64,000 nucleotides of DNA from Streptomyces sp. SCL15-4 (lineage in GTDB: Bacteria; Actinomycetota; Actinomycetes; Streptomycetales; Streptomycetaceae), in assembly GCF_033366695.1 (NCBI RefSeq), contig NZ_JAOBTQ010000001.1, forward strand, positions 6,262,001 through 6,326,000, read 5' to 3'. A program made the position numbers and the translations under genes. Shown one piece after another: positions 27,097 through 37,557 of this stretch (its first letter is position 1; the number at the start of each line of letters is the position of its first letter). Below the pieces are notes generated by a model that did not search any database, was not told the DNA's origin, and saw nothing but the letters and a program-made list of their open reading frames with translations.

Positions 27097-30045
27097 ATGA
27101 GACACAGAGCGAGATCGATCCTCGCTGTCGGCGCGCTGATGATCGGCGGAGCGAGCCTCACACCCACGGCCCAGGCACGGAGCGACGGCCCGGCACCCAC
27201 CGGACCGGACGAGGTCGGGGTCTACCGCGCGGAGGTCACGAAGCAGCAGGTACCCCTGCTGCTGAAGGCCGGTCAGGACGGCCACGAACTCGGTGAGCCG
27301 GCGGCCGGCGGCGGCAGGACCCGGGTCGAGGTCTACCTCACCGGCAAGCAGGCCGCCCGGCTGCGCGGGCAGGGCGTCACCCTCACCGAGCACACCCTCT
27401 CCTCCCGGGCGCAGGCCCGGGTGGAGGACGCGGCGCAAGGCGTGTTCCGCCCGTACAGCGGAAAGGGCGGCCTCAAGGAGGAGATCCTCCGCACCGCCCG
27501 GGAACACCCCGGCCTCACCAAGGTCGAGTCCATCGGGAAGACCGTCGACGGCCAGGACATCCTCGCGCTCAAGATGACCAGGAACGCGCGGACGTCGCGG
27601 GACGGCTCCAAGCCGGCCGTGCTCTACATGTCCAACCAGCACGCGCGCGAGTGGATCACGCCGGAGATGACCCGCCGGCTGATGCACCACTACCTGGACC
27701 ACTACACGAGCGACCGGCGCGTCAGGAGCATCGTCGACTCGACCGAGCTGTGGTTCGTCCTCTCGGCCAACCCCGACGGCTACGACTACACCTTCAAGGA
27801 CCCCAGCACCCGCCTGTGGCGCAAGAACCTGCGCGACGTCGACGGCGACGGCGCCATCGGCGTGGGCGACGGCGTCGACCTCAACCGCAACTTCGCCTAC
27901 AAGTGGGGTTACGACAACGAGGGCTCGTCGCCCGACCCCACCAGCCAGACCTACCGCGGCGCGAGCCCCGGCTCCGAGCCCGAGACCAGGGCCCTGGACG
28001 CCCTGGAGAAGCGGGTCGGCTTCCGCTACGGCATCAACTACCACTCCGCCGCCGAACTCCTGCTCTACGGCGTGGGCTGGCAGGTGGCCACGCCGACGCC
28101 CGACGACGTCCTCTACCGGGCACTGGCCGGCACCCCGGACGACTCCGCCGTTCCCGGCTACCGTCCGCAGGTCTCCTCGGAGCTGTACACCACCAACGGC
28201 GAGGCGGACGGCCACGCGTCGAACGTCAACGGAATGGCCATGTTCACCCCGGAGATGTCGACGTGTCAGACCGCGTCGGACAGCGACCCGGACGACGCCT
28301 GGAACCGCGGCGACTGCCGGTCGTCCTTCACCTTCCCCGACGACGAGAAGCTGATCCGGCGCGAGTTCGCCAAGAACGTCCCGTTCGCGCTCTCCGTCGC
28401 CGAGACCGCGGCGCACCCCGACCGGCCGGCCTCCGCCGTCGGCCTGGACGCCGCCGACTTCACCCCGGCCTCGTTCACCACGTCGTACTCCCGGGGCGCG
28501 GACCAGGAGGTCGCGGTCGTCGCCCGCAAGGCGCTCCGGGACAAGGAGCTGAGGTACCGCGTCAACGGCGGCCGCACCCTCGACCAGGCGCTCAGGCCCT
28601 GGAAGGGCGGCGAGGTCTACGGCGGCGAGGACGACCTCTACTTCGACGAGTACCGCGCCAAGGTGCGGGACGGCGAGCCGGGCGACCGGGTCGAGGTGTG
28701 GTTCACCGGTGAGACCAGGAGCGGACGGAAGGTCTCCGGCCCGCACTTCACCTACACCGTCGCGCGGCGGCCGGCCGCCGACACGCTGGTGGTCGCCGAG
28801 GAGGGCACCGCAGCCGGCCAGGCCCGGGCCTACGCGGACGCGGTCCGGGCCGCCGGGCACCGGGCCGTCGTCTGGGACGTGGCCACCCAGGGCGCTCCGG
28901 ACCCGCTCGGCGTGCTGAAGCACTTCCGGACGGTCGTGCACTACTCCGGCCCGGGCGGCCCCGGCAACGCCACCCAGCTGCGGCTGCGCGCCTACCTCAA
29001 CGAGGGCGGCAGGCTGATCGAGGCCGGCGAGCGGGCCGGCGGCAGTGTCGACCTCGGCGACGGCACCCTGTCCGACGACTTCAGCCAGTACTACCTGGGC
29101 GCCTACAGCCGTACGCCGGCCAAGGGAGCCACCGGCTTCACCGGCTCCGGCGCGCTCGCCGGCGCCGCCGGACCCCTCGGCGACGCGCCCGGCAACCCGC
29201 TCGACGCGGCGGGCGCCTACGGCGTCACCTCCGAGGAACTGCCGGCCACCGCGTTCCCGCAGTTCGCAAGCGCGGGCGCGGGCGCGTTCAGCGGAACCAC
29301 CAACCCCTACGGGCCGTACGCGGGCGCCTTCATGGCCGCCGCCGTGCACACCGACAACGCCTACAAGCGGCTCACCCGCACCCTCGACCTCACCGGAGTC
29401 GTCGCCGCCGACCGGCCGGCCCTGAGCGCCCGGCTGCTGTGGGACACCGAACCCGGCTACGACCACGTGGTGGTGGAGGCGCACACCGTGGGCGCCGACG
29501 ACTGGACCACGCTGCCGGAGGCCTCGGGAGCCACCCGGACGACCGTGCCGGACGAGTGCGGCGCCCTGACCGCCGAGCACCCCTGGCTGAAGCACTATCT
29601 GACGCCGTCCGGTACCACCTGCGCCGCGACCGGTTCCAGCGGCGCCTGGAACAGCCTCTCCGGCACCTCCGCCGGCTGGCAGCGGGTGGCCTTCGACCTG
29701 AGCGCGTACGCCGGGAAGTCCGTCGAGGTCTCGATCGGCTACATCACCGACACCGGCACCGGCGGCCGGGGCGTCCTCGCCGACGACGCCTCGCTGGTCG
29801 TCGGCGGCGCGGCGCGGGAGACCGAGGGCTTCGAGTCGTCCCTGGGCGCCTGGCGGGCGGCCGGGCCGCCGGCGGGCAGTGCGCCGGTCCGCAAGGACTG
29901 GGCCCGCACCGGGGCCCTGTTCCGGACGTACGCGGCGGTCACCACGGACGACACCGTGCTGCTCGGTTTCGGTCTGGAACAGATGGTCTCGGCGGCCGAC
30001 CGGGCGGCGCTGCTGAGGAAGGCGTTCGCCGCGCTGGACAGGTGA
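27097..30045 (+). CDS. Secreted M14 zinc carboxypeptidase with large C-terminal extension
   Basis: Exported peptidase of 982 residues. The signal peptide covers residues 1-28 (ILAVGALMIGGASL, then AQA). A prodomain-like segment of about 100 residues precedes the M14 domain. Zinc ligands are in NQHAREWITPE (H-x-x-E) near residue 178 and NYHSAAELLLY near residue 310; DGVDLNRNFAYKWG carries the substrate-binding Arg region, and MAMFTPEMS supplies the catalytic Glu. After residue 430 the protein continues with about 550 residues: a beta-rich segment, then a Rossmann-like or ThuA-like part (TLVVAEEGTAAGQARAYADA), and a C-terminal jelly-roll-like module. It was probably used for extracellular protein degradation. 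It is monocistronic. Confidence 0.92.
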   Translation: MRHRARSILAVGALMIGGASLTPTAQARSDGPAPTGPDEVGVYRAEVTKQQVPLLLKAGQDGHELGEPAAGGGRTRVEVYLTGKQAARLRGQGVTLTEHTLSSRAQARVEDAAQGVFRPYSGKGGLKEEILRTAREHPGLTKVESIGKTVDGQDILALKMTRNARTSRDGSKPAVLYMSNQHAREWITPEMTRRLMHHYLDHYTSDRRVRSIVDSTELWFVLSANPDGYDYTFKDPSTRLWRKNLRDVDGDGAIGVGDGVDLNRNFAYKWGYDNEGSSPDPTSQTYRGASPGSEPETRALDALEKRVGFRYGINYHSAAELLLYGVGWQVATPTPDDVLYRALAGTPDDSAVPGYRPQVSSELYTTNGEADGHASNVNGMAMFTPEMSTCQTASDSDPDDAWNRGDCRSSFTFPDDEKLIRREFAKNVPFALSVAETAAHPDRPASAVGLDAADFTPASFTTSYSRGADQEVAVVARKALRDKELRYRVNGGRTLDQALRPWKGGEVYGGEDDLYFDEYRAKVRDGEPGDRVEVWFTGETRSGRKVSGPHFTYTVARRPAADTLVVAEEGTAAGQARAYADAVRAAGHRAVVWDVATQGAPDPLGVLKHFRTVVHYSGPGGPGNATQLRLRAYLNEGGRLIEAGERAGGSVDLGDGTLSDDFSQYYLGAYSRTPAKGATGFTGSGALAGAAGPLGDAPGNPLDAAGAYGVTSEELPATAFPQFASAGAGAFSGTTNPYGPYAGAFMAAAVHTDNAYKRLTRTLDLTGVVAADRPALSARLLWDTEPGYDHVVVEAHTVGADDWTTLPEASGATRTTVPDECGALTAEHPWLKHYLTPSGTTCAATGSSGAWNSLSGTSAGWQRVAFDLSAYAGKSVEVSIGYITDTGTGGRGVLADDASLVVGGAARETEGFESSLGAWRAAGPPAGSAPVRKDWARTGALFRTYAAVTTDDTVLLGFGLEQMVSAADRAALLRKAFAALDR

Positions 30046-30178
30046 GCGCAGGCCCCTCTCAACGGTGCGCGGACGAGCCGTTCATCAAGTGAGCCGACCC
30101 GCTCACGAACGAGTGAAAATGACGTGAGAGGTGCCCGGCATTCCATACCAAATGCGGGTGATTCAGCCGTCGATCCGG

Positions 30179-30214
30179 GGCGGTCCGTACCTCTACTGGC
30201 CGGTACGGACCGCC
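30179..30214 (+). terminator. Terminator hairpin between carboxypeptidase gene and gap
   Basis: A 13-base perfect stem GGCGGTCCGTACC (30179-30191) with GGTACGGACCGCC (30202-30214), loop of 10. It ends the carboxypeptidase transcript about 130 bases after its stop and isolates gap. Confidence 0.65.
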
Positions 30215-30316
30215 TGCCCGTGTATGGGTTGTCTCGATGTCACCCAGGGGGCCTCAGAGAGGTAGGGTCGGGGGTGGTCGGGGACATCCCAAACAGAGCT
30301 CGCCGGCACCGCATAG

Positions 30317-31351
<1,035 letters not shown>

Positions 31352-31373
31352 TCGCAAACCGCAGGACCCCGAA

Positions 31374-31427
31374 GTGAGAGCAGGGCTCGGGCAGCGCACC
31401 GTCGCGCTGTCCGGGCCCTGCTCTCAC
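31374..31427 (+). terminator. Strong hairpin terminator between gap and pgk
   Basis: A 13-base outer stem GTGAGAGCAGGGC (31374-31386) with GCCCTGCTCTCAC (31415-31427), extended by an inner stem (CAGCGC with GCGCTG). pgk then has its own -10-like TACGAT (31446-31451). Confidence 0.75.
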
Positions 31428-31486
31428 GTACCGACCCCGCCCTTTTACGATCAGGTGCACACGAGCCCTCCTCAGGAGACCACCCC

Positions 31487-32698
31487 ATGAAGACGATCGA
31501 CGAACTTCTCGCCGACGGCGTGAGCGGCAAGCGGGTCTTCGTCCGCGCCGACCTCAACGTGCCGCTGGCCGACGGGACCATCACCGACGACGGCCGCATC
31601 CGCGCCGTCCTGCCCACCGTCAAGGCCCTCGCGGACGCGGGCGCCAAGGTGGTCGTCGCCTCGCACCTGGGCCGCCCCAAGGGCGCCCCGGACCCCGCCT
31701 TCTCGCTGCTGCCCGCGGCCGAGCGCCTCGGCGAACTGCTCGGCGCCCCGGTCGCCTTCGCCGAGGACACCGTCGGCCCCGCCGCCCACGACGCCGTCGA
31801 CGGCCTCCAGCCGGGCCAGGTCGCGGTCATCGAGAACCTGCGTTTCAACCCCGGCGAGACGTCCAAGGACGACACGGAGCGAGGGGAGTTCGCCGACCGG
31901 CTCGCCGCCCTCGCCGACGTCTACGTGAGCGACGGCTTCGGCGCCGTCCACCGCAAGCACGCCTCCGTCTTCGACCTCCCGGCCCGGCTGCCGCACTACG
32001 CCGGCCACCTGATCGCCACCGAGGTCGGCGTCCTGAAGCAGCTCACCGAGGACGTCAAGCGGCCGTACGCGGTCGTGCTCGGCGGCGCCAAGGTGTCCGA
32101 CAAGCTGGGCGTCATCGACCACCTGCTGGAGAAGGCCGACCGCATCCTCGTCGGCGGCGGCATGGCCTACACCTTCCTCAAGGCCCAGGGCCACGAGGTC
32201 GGCATCTCCCTGCTCCAGGAGGACCAGATCCCGGCGGTCAAGGAGTACCTGAAGCGCGCCGAGGAGCGCGGTGTGGAGTTCGTCCTCCCCGTCGACGTCC
32301 TCGTCTCGCCCGAATTCCCGGACCTGAAGACCAAGGCCCCGACCAACCCCACCACGGTCGCCGCGACCGCCATCCCGGCCGACCAGGAGGGCCTGGACAT
32401 CGGTCCGGAGACCCGCACGCTGTACGCTTCGAAGCTCGCCGACGCCGCGACCGTCTTCTGGAACGGTCCCATGGGCGTCTTCGAGCACCCCGACTACGCC
32501 GAGGGCACCAAGGCGGTCGCCCACGCCCTCGTCGACTCCGACGGTTTCACCGTCGTCGGCGGCGGTGACTCCGCCGCGGCCGTGCGCACGCTCGGCTTCG
32601 ACGAGAAGGCATTCGGCCACATCTCGACCGGTGGCGGCGCCTCCCTCGAATACCTCGAGGGCAAGACGCTCCCCGGCCTCGCCGCACTGGAGGACTGA
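31487..32698 (+). CDS. pgk: Phosphoglycerate kinase
   Basis: Makes ATP and 3-phosphoglycerate from 1,3-bisphosphoglycerate. The 403-residue protein is full length. N-terminal substrate-binding motifs are [14 protein letters not shown] and SHLGRPKG, with ENLRFNPGE in the middle. The C-terminal nucleotide-binding part has [37 protein letters not shown] and [15 protein letters not shown] lies 9 bases before ATG 31487. tpiA begins 5 bases after its stop, so these two are cotranscribed. Confidence 0.97.
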   Translation: MKTIDELLADGVSGKRVFVRADLNVPLADGTITDDGRIRAVLPTVKALADAGAKVVVASHLGRPKGAPDPAFSLLPAAERLGELLGAPVAFAEDTVGPAAHDAVDGLQPGQVAVIENLRFNPGETSKDDTERGEFADRLAALADVYVSDGFGAVHRKHASVFDLPARLPHYAGHLIATEVGVLKQLTEDVKRPYAVVLGGAKVSDKLGVIDHLLEKADRILVGGGMAYTFLKAQGHEVGISLLQEDQIPAVKEYLKRAEERGVEFVLPVDVLVSPEFPDLKTKAPTNPTTVAATAIPADQEGLDIGPETRTLYASKLADAATVFWNGPMGVFEHPDYAEGTKAVAHALVDSDGFTVVGGGDSAAAVRTLGFDEKAFGHISTGGGASLEYLEGKTLPGLAALED

Positions 32699-32703
32699 CC
32701 TCG

Positions 32704-33480
32704 ATGAGCACGCGCACGCCGCTGATGGCGGGCAACTGGAAGATGAACCTCAACCACCTCGAGGCCATCGCACACGTCCAGAAGCTCGCCTTCGCCCTGG
32801 CCGACAAGGACTACGAGGCCGTAGAGGTCGCCGTCCTGCCGCCCTTCACCGACCTGCGCTCCGTGCAGACCCTGGTCGACGGCGACAAGCTCAAGATCAA
32901 GTACGGCGCCCAGGACATCTCCCAGCACGACTCCGGCGCCTACACCGGCGAGATCTCCGGCTCCATGCTGGCCAAGCTGAAGTGCACCTACGTGGCGATC
33001 GGCCACTCCGAGCGCCGGCAGTACCACCACGAGACCGACGAGCTGGTCAACGCCAAGGTCAAGGCCGCCTACAAGCACGGCCTCACCCCGATCCTGTGCG
33101 TCGGCGAGGAGCTGGACGTCCGCGAGGCGGGCAACCACGTCGCCCACACCCTCGCCCAGGTCGAGGGCGGCCTCAAGGACCTCCCGGCCGAGCAGGCCGA
33201 GACCGTCGTGATCGCCTACGAGCCCGTGTGGGCCATCGGCACCGGCAAGGTCTGCGGCGCCGAGGACGCCCAGGAGGTCTGCGCCGCGATCCGCGCCAAG
33301 ATCGCCGAGCTGTACTCCCAGGACGTGGCCGACAAGGTCCGCATCCAGTACGGCGGCTCCGTGAAGTCGGGCAACTGCGCCGAGATCATGGCCCAGCCCG
33401 ACATCGACGGCGCCCTGGTCGGCGGCGCCTCGCTGGACGCCGACGAGTTCGTCAAGATCGTGCGCTTCCGCGATCAGTGA
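32704..33480 (+). CDS. tpiA: Triose-phosphate isomerase
   Basis: Interconverts dihydroxyacetone phosphate and glyceraldehyde 3-phosphate. The 258-residue TIM barrel has [11 protein letters not shown] (catalytic Lys), [12 protein letters not shown] (catalytic His), the signature [13 protein letters not shown] with the catalytic Glu, and the phosphate-binding [11 protein letters not shown] and GALVGGASL. It is coupled to pgk with a 5-base gap. A hairpin 46 bases after the stop may end or attenuate the transcript before secG. Confidence 0.97.
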   Translation: MSTRTPLMAGNWKMNLNHLEAIAHVQKLAFALADKDYEAVEVAVLPPFTDLRSVQTLVDGDKLKIKYGAQDISQHDSGAYTGEISGSMLAKLKCTYVAIGHSERRQYHHETDELVNAKVKAAYKHGLTPILCVGEELDVREAGNHVAHTLAQVEGGLKDLPAEQAETVVIAYEPVWAIGTGKVCGAEDAQEVCAAIRAKIAELYSQDVADKVRIQYGGSVKSGNCAEIMAQPDIDGALVGGASLDADEFVKIVRFRDQ

Positions 33481-33525
33481 CGCCGGGCCGTGAGTAGGCG
33501 GTAGCGGCGATACGTCGTACTCTTG

Positions 33526-33555
33526 CGGGGGCACAGCCGAGGCGCTGTGCCCCCG
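33526..33555 (+). terminator. Hairpin between tpiA and secG
   Basis: An 11-base perfect stem CGGGGGCACAG (33526-33536) with CTGTGCCCCCG (33545-33555), loop CCGAGGCG. It probably separates secG from the glycolytic genes or attenuates read-through. Confidence 0.6.
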
Positions 33556-33589
33556 TCGTCCATCCGAATCCGAGGAAGTTGGTCCAGCC

Positions 33590-33826
33590 GTGGTTTTGGG
33601 GTTCTCGATCGCCCTGATCGTCTTCAGCCTGCTGCTGATGCTGCTGGTGCTGATGCACAAGGGGAAGGGCGGCGGCCTGTCCGACATGTTCGGCGGCGGC
33701 ATGCAGTCCTCCGTCGGCGGTTCCTCGGTCGCCGAGCGCAACCTCGACCGGATCACCATCGTGATCGGCCTGCTCTGGTTCGCGTGCATCATCGTCCTCG
33801 GCCTCGTCATGAAGTCGAACAACTGA
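33590..33826 (+). CDS. secG: Preprotein translocase subunit SecG
   Basis: Small accessory subunit of the SecYEG channel, 78 residues. It has two transmembrane helices, VLGFSIALIVFSLLLMLLVL at the N-terminus and ITIVIGLLWFACIIVLGLVM at the C-terminus. They are joined by the conserved cytoplasmic loop HKGKGGGLSDMFGGGMQSS. The GTG start is preceded by GAGGAAG. The tpiA-secG neighbourhood is widely conserved among bacteria and supports the call. Confidence 0.95.
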   Translation: MVLGFSIALIVFSLLLMLLVLMHKGKGGGLSDMFGGGMQSSVGGSSVAERNLDRITIVIGLLWFACIIVLGLVMKSNN

Positions 33827-33882
33827 CACGCGACCGCGCGAACCGGCCGTACGACCGGTCCGCACCGCGTATTTCCCACGCA

Positions 33883-33931
33883 AAGCCCCATGTTGGGTAC
33901 GCGCCTGTGAGCGCGGCCTATCATGGGGCTT
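33883..33931 (+). terminator. Long-loop inverted repeat after secG
   Basis: AAGCCCCATG (33883-33892) pairs with CATGGGGCTT (33922-33931); the 29-base loop has its own short GCGC stem. It lies 56 bases after the secG stop and directly before the rbpA promoters. Confidence 0.5.
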
Positions 33932-33950
33932 GCGTCTTGGTGTGGGGGCC

Positions 33951-33993
33951 GGTAACTCCAATCACTGGACGCGCGTTGGGCCTTACGTAGACT
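33951..33993 (+). promoter_or_regulatory. Overlapping SigR-like and HrdB-like promoters of rbpA
   Basis: GGTAAC (33951-33956), 18 bases, GTT (33975-33977) resembles the SigR consensus GGAAT-N18-GTT with a mismatch in the -35. It is interleaved with CTGGAC (33965-33970), 17 bases, TAGACT (33988-33993), a good HrdB-type promoter. In S. coelicolor rbpA is known to be partly controlled by the thiol-stress sigma factor SigR, so dual control is plausible here. Confidence 0.5.
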
Positions 33994-34059
33994 GAGGCGC
34001 TCGCGGCGAAGTGAAACGCCGACTAGCTTCGCGGCACCATCACGCAGGGAGTTACGACC

Positions 34060-34395
34060 GTGGCAAGTGGCAACGCGATCCGAGGAAGCCGGGTCGGGGC
34101 GGGGCCGATGGGCGAGGCCGAGCGCGGCGAGTCCGCGCCGCGTCTGCGCATCTCCTTCTGGTGCTCCAACGGGCACGAGACGCAGCCCAGCTTCGCCAGC
34201 GACGCGCAGGTTCCCGACACCTGGGACTGTCCCCGCTGCGGCTTCCCGGCCGGCCAGGACCGGGACAACCCGCCGGCCCCGCCGCGCACCGAGCCCTACA
34301 AGACGCACCTCGCGTACGTACGCGAGCGGCGCAGCGACGCGGACGGCGAGGCGATCCTCGCCGAGGCGCTCGCCAAACTGCGCGGCGAAATCTAG
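34060..34395 (+). CDS. rbpA: RNA polymerase-binding protein RbpA
   Basis: Actinobacterial transcription activator that binds RNA polymerase and the principal sigma factor (HrdB) and stabilises open complexes; it also affects rifampicin tolerance. The 111-residue protein has the RbpA core with its Cys pairs (FWCSNGHETQ and WDCPRCGFPAGQD), the basic linker, and the C-terminal sigma-interaction domain (KTHLAYVRERRSDADGEAIL). The GTG start follows GGGAG. A three-residue variant start is possible but not needed. It is monocistronic between secG and an MFS gene. Confidence 0.96.
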   Translation: MASGNAIRGSRVGAGPMGEAERGESAPRLRISFWCSNGHETQPSFASDAQVPDTWDCPRCGFPAGQDRDNPPAPPRTEPYKTHLAYVRERRSDADGEAILAEALAKLRGEI

Positions 34396-34466
34396 GACTT
34401 CTCACCGGCCGGGTGCCCGCGGGCGCCCGGCCGGAGCCCGTCCGCGCCCCACGTGACGCCGACCGG

Positions 34467-34489
34467 TTGTCAGTGGCGCCCTCTACGGT
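34467..34489 (+). promoter_or_regulatory. PafBC/RecA-NDp-type DNA-damage promoter of an MFS transporter gene
   Basis: TTGTCAGTG (34467-34475), 8 bases, TACGGT (34484-34489): an exact fit to tTGTCRgtg-N8-TAnnnT, the same motif seen before uvrA, uvrB and ogt. The leader would be about 30 bases and contains the ribosome site GGGGGAG before ATG 34527. Confidence 0.82.
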
Positions 34490-34526
34490 TCTCGTTACGG
34501 CGTGAACCGACGGGGGAGTTGCGACG

Positions 34527-35786
34527 ATGGCCAAGACGGGGGACGAGCGGGCGCCGGCATGGCGCGGGGGCTTCGGACGGCTGTGGAGCGCAGCCGTGCT
34601 CTCCAGCTTCGGTGACGCGCTGCGCACGGCAGCGTTGCCGTTGCTCGCCGCCTCGCTGACCGGCCGACCTCTGCTCATCGCCGCCGTGGTCGCCTGCGGT
34701 TACCTGCCCTGGATCGTCTTCGGCCTGCTCGGCGGGGCCGTCGCCGACCGTGTGGACCAGCGCCGTGCGATGTGGACGGTGGACGCGGTGCGCGGGCTGC
34801 TCATGGCGTCCTTCGCGGTGGCCGTCGCCCTGGGACACGCCTCGATCGCCTTGCTGATCGCGCTCGCCTTCACGCTGACCACCCTTCAGACCCTGTTCGA
34901 CAACGCGGCCACGGCCCTGCTGCCGGCGCTGGTGGAACCGGACGCCCTCGGCAGCGCCAACGCCCGGCTGATGTCCGGTCAGAAGATCACCGGTGGTCTG
35001 CTGGGAGCGCCCGCCGTGCCGATTCTGATGGCCGCGGGGACATCCGTTCCCTTCGCGGCCGACGCGGCCACCTTCCTCGTCGCCGCCGCCCTGGTCGCCT
35101 CCTTGCGGCCCGCCGTGCCCGACCGCTCGCCGGGACCGGCGGGCGGCACCCTGCGCCGGGAGATCGCCGACGGGCTGCGCGTCCTGTGGCACGACCGGCC
35201 GCTGCGCGGGCTGTGCGCCGCGACGGCGCTGTGCAACGTCGGCATGGGAGCCCTGATCGCCACCTTGGTCGTGCTGGTGACCGGGTGGCTGGGCGCGGGC
35301 AGCGGCGGCTACGCGGCGGCGGCCACCGCGTACACGGTCGGCGGCCTGGCCGGAGGAGTGGCGAACCGGCGGATCACGGCCGGGCTCGGCCCGTTGCGCG
35401 CGGTGCTGCTCGCCGGCGCCGTGCAGACCGCAGCCCTCGTCGTCATGGGTACGGTGCGCAGCCTGCCCGCCTTGGTGGCCGCCCTCGCCGTCTTCGGGTT
35501 CATGGGCATGCTGTGGAACGTCAACACCACCACCCTGATGCAGCAACGCACGCCCGCCGGCCTGCTCGGCCGGGTCGGATCGGCCTTCCGGACCCTGGCC
35601 GTCGCGGGAGTCCCGCCGGGCGCGATCCTCGGCGGTGCCGCGGCCACGGCCTGGGGTCCCAACACGCCCGCTCTGCTCACGGCCGTCTTCTTCGTCCTGT
35701 CCGTCACCGCGCTGATACCGCTGCGCAAGCGGGACATACGTGTGGTGGTGCCGGACGACCACTCGCGCCGTGCGGTGATCAATTAG
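34527..35786 (+). CDS. MFS transporter, probable drug or toxin exporter under DNA-damage control
   Basis: A 419-residue MFS protein of the MFS_3/tetracycline-efflux-like type with about twelve helices. It starts with [19 protein letters not shown], has motif A-like [15 protein letters not shown] after helix 2, and [17 protein letters not shown] and [17 protein letters not shown] in the first half. [19 protein letters not shown] lies near the C-terminus. This pattern is common in actinobacterial exporters; the substrate cannot be read. The unusual point is the promoter, which is a perfect DNA-damage element. That suggests export of a genotoxic metabolite or of a repair by-product. Confidence 0.88.
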   Translation: MAKTGDERAPAWRGGFGRLWSAAVLSSFGDALRTAALPLLAASLTGRPLLIAAVVACGYLPWIVFGLLGGAVADRVDQRRAMWTVDAVRGLLMASFAVAVALGHASIALLIALAFTLTTLQTLFDNAATALLPALVEPDALGSANARLMSGQKITGGLLGAPAVPILMAAGTSVPFAADAATFLVAAALVASLRPAVPDRSPGPAGGTLRREIADGLRVLWHDRPLRGLCAATALCNVGMGALIATLVVLVTGWLGAGSGGYAAAATAYTVGGLAGGVANRRITAGLGPLRAVLLAGAVQTAALVVMGTVRSLPALVAALAVFGFMGMLWNVNTTTLMQQRTPAGLLGRVGSAFRTLAVAGVPPGAILGGAAATAWGPNTPALLTAVFFVLSVTALIPLRKRDIRVVVPDDHSRRAVIN

Positions 35787-35835
35787 GTTGGAACCGGCAG
35801 TGGGACAGGTCGCAGGAAAGAAGGCTGAAGTCGAC

Positions 35836-37488
35836 ATGAACGCAGACGGCCGTACCAGGCTCCACCAGACGCCCGAGTGGGCCGCCCTCGCCGAGCACCG
35901 CGAGGAGCTGGCGGACACCCGGCTGAGGGAACTGTTCGCCGCCGACCCCGGACGCGGCACCGGGTACACGCTCCGGGTCGGCGACCTGTACATCGACTAC
36001 TCCAAGCACCTGGTCACCGACGACACCCTGCGGCTGCTGCGCCAGCTGGCCGCGGCGACGGACGTCTTCGGACTGCGGGACGCCATGTTCCGCGGCGAGA
36101 AGATCAACGTCACCGAGGACCGGGCGGTGCTGCACACCGCGCTGCGCGCCCCGCGGGACGCCGTGATCGAGGTCGACGGCGAGAACGTCGTGCCCAAGGT
36201 GCACGCGGTGCTGGACAAGATGGCGCACTTCGCCGACCGGGTCCGCTCCGGCGAGTGGACCGGACACACCGGCAAGCGCATCAAGAACGTGGTCAACGTC
36301 GGTATCGGCGGCTCCGACCTCGGCCCCGCGATGGCCTACGAGGTGCTGCGCAGCTTCGCCGACCGCGACCTCACGGTCCGCTTCGTCTCCAACGTGGACG
36401 GGGCCGACCTGCACGAGGCGATCCGCGACCTGGACCCGGCGCAGACCCTGTTCATCATCGCGTCCAAGACGTTCACGACGATCGAGACCATCACCAACGC
36501 CACCTCGGCGCGCCAGTGGCTGCTGGCCGCGCTCGGCGACGAGAAGGCCGTGGCGAAGCACTTCGTGGCGCTGTCCACGAACGCCGGTAAGGTCGCCGAC
36601 TTCGGCATCGACACGGACAACATGTTCGAGTTCTGGGACTGGGTCGGCGGGCGGTACTCGTACGACTCCGCGATCGGCCTGTCCCTGATGATCGCGATCG
36701 GGCCGGACCGGTTCCGGGAGATGCTCGACGGCTTCCGGCTGATGGACGAGCACTTCCGCACCGCGCCCGCCGAGGCCAACGCGCCGCTGCTGCTGGGTCT
36801 GCTGGGCATCTGGTACGGCAACTTCCACGACGCGCAGTCCCACGCGGTGCTGCCGTACTCGCACTACCTGTCGAAGTTCACCGCCTACCTCCAGCAGCTG
36901 GACATGGAGTCCAACGGCAAGTACGTCTCCCGTGACGGCGAGCGGGTGGACTGGCAGACCGGGCCGGTGGTGTGGGGCACGCCCGGCACCAACGGGCAGC
37001 ACGCCTACTACCAGTTGATCCACCAGGGCACCAAGCTGATCCCGGCGGACTTCATCGGCTTCGCCGAGCCGGTCGCCGAGCTGAGCGGTGAACTCAAGGC
37101 CCAGCACGACCTGTTGATGGCCAACTTCTTCGCCCAGACCCAGGCGCTCGCCTTCGGCAAGACGGCCGAGGAGGTCCGCGCCGAGGGCGTCGCCGAGGAA
37201 CTGGTCCCGCACAAGACCTTCCCGGGCGACCGGCCCACCACGACGATCCTGGCCCGTGAGCTGACCCCGTCCGTGCTCGGCCAGCTGATCGCCCTCTACG
37301 AACACAAGGTGTTCGTCCAGGGCGCGGTGTGGAACATCGACTCCTTCGACCAGTGGGGCGTGGAGCTGGGCAAGGTCCTCGCCAAGCGCGTCGAACCCGC
37401 GCTCACCGAGGGCGCCGAGGTCCCCGGTCTCGACGCGTCCACGAAGGCGCTGGTGGCCCGGTACCGGGAACTGCGCGGCCGGAGCTGA
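35836..37488 (+). CDS. pgi: Glucose-6-phosphate isomerase
   Basis: Interconverts glucose 6-phosphate and fructose 6-phosphate. From ATG 35836 it has 550 residues, the usual size for the long bacterial enzyme. Motifs are [33 protein letters not shown] (signature 1 region), [32 protein letters not shown], the catalytic [13 protein letters not shown] and [19 protein letters not shown] with the active-site Glu/His, and [18 protein letters not shown] (signature 2). A longer frame from 35788 exists, but ATG 35836 has GAAGG upstream and starts the family homology. It is convergent to the pentose phosphate operon. Confidence 0.96.
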   Translation: MNADGRTRLHQTPEWAALAEHREELADTRLRELFAADPGRGTGYTLRVGDLYIDYSKHLVTDDTLRLLRQLAAATDVFGLRDAMFRGEKINVTEDRAVLHTALRAPRDAVIEVDGENVVPKVHAVLDKMAHFADRVRSGEWTGHTGKRIKNVVNVGIGGSDLGPAMAYEVLRSFADRDLTVRFVSNVDGADLHEAIRDLDPAQTLFIIASKTFTTIETITNATSARQWLLAALGDEKAVAKHFVALSTNAGKVADFGIDTDNMFEFWDWVGGRYSYDSAIGLSLMIAIGPDRFREMLDGFRLMDEHFRTAPAEANAPLLLGLLGIWYGNFHDAQSHAVLPYSHYLSKFTAYLQQLDMESNGKYVSRDGERVDWQTGPVVWGTPGTNGQHAYYQLIHQGTKLIPADFIGFAEPVAELSGELKAQHDLLMANFFAQTQALAFGKTAEEVRAEGVAEELVPHKTFPGDRPTTTILARELTPSVLGQLIALYEHKVFVQGAVWNIDSFDQWGVELGKVLAKRVEPALTEGAEVPGLDASTKALVARYRELRGRS

Positions 37489-37508
37489 GAACAGCGGCCC
37501 GGGAAAAG

Positions 37509-37540
37509 CGGACGGCGGAGGCCCCGGCCCCCGCCGTCCG
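37509..37540. terminator. Terminator between convergent pgi and pgl
   Basis: A 10-base stem CGGACGGCGG (37509-37518) with CCGCCGTCCG (37531-37540), 12-base loop, between two converging genes. Confidence 0.6.
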
Positions 37541-37557
37541 TCGTTCCCGCCCGTGTC

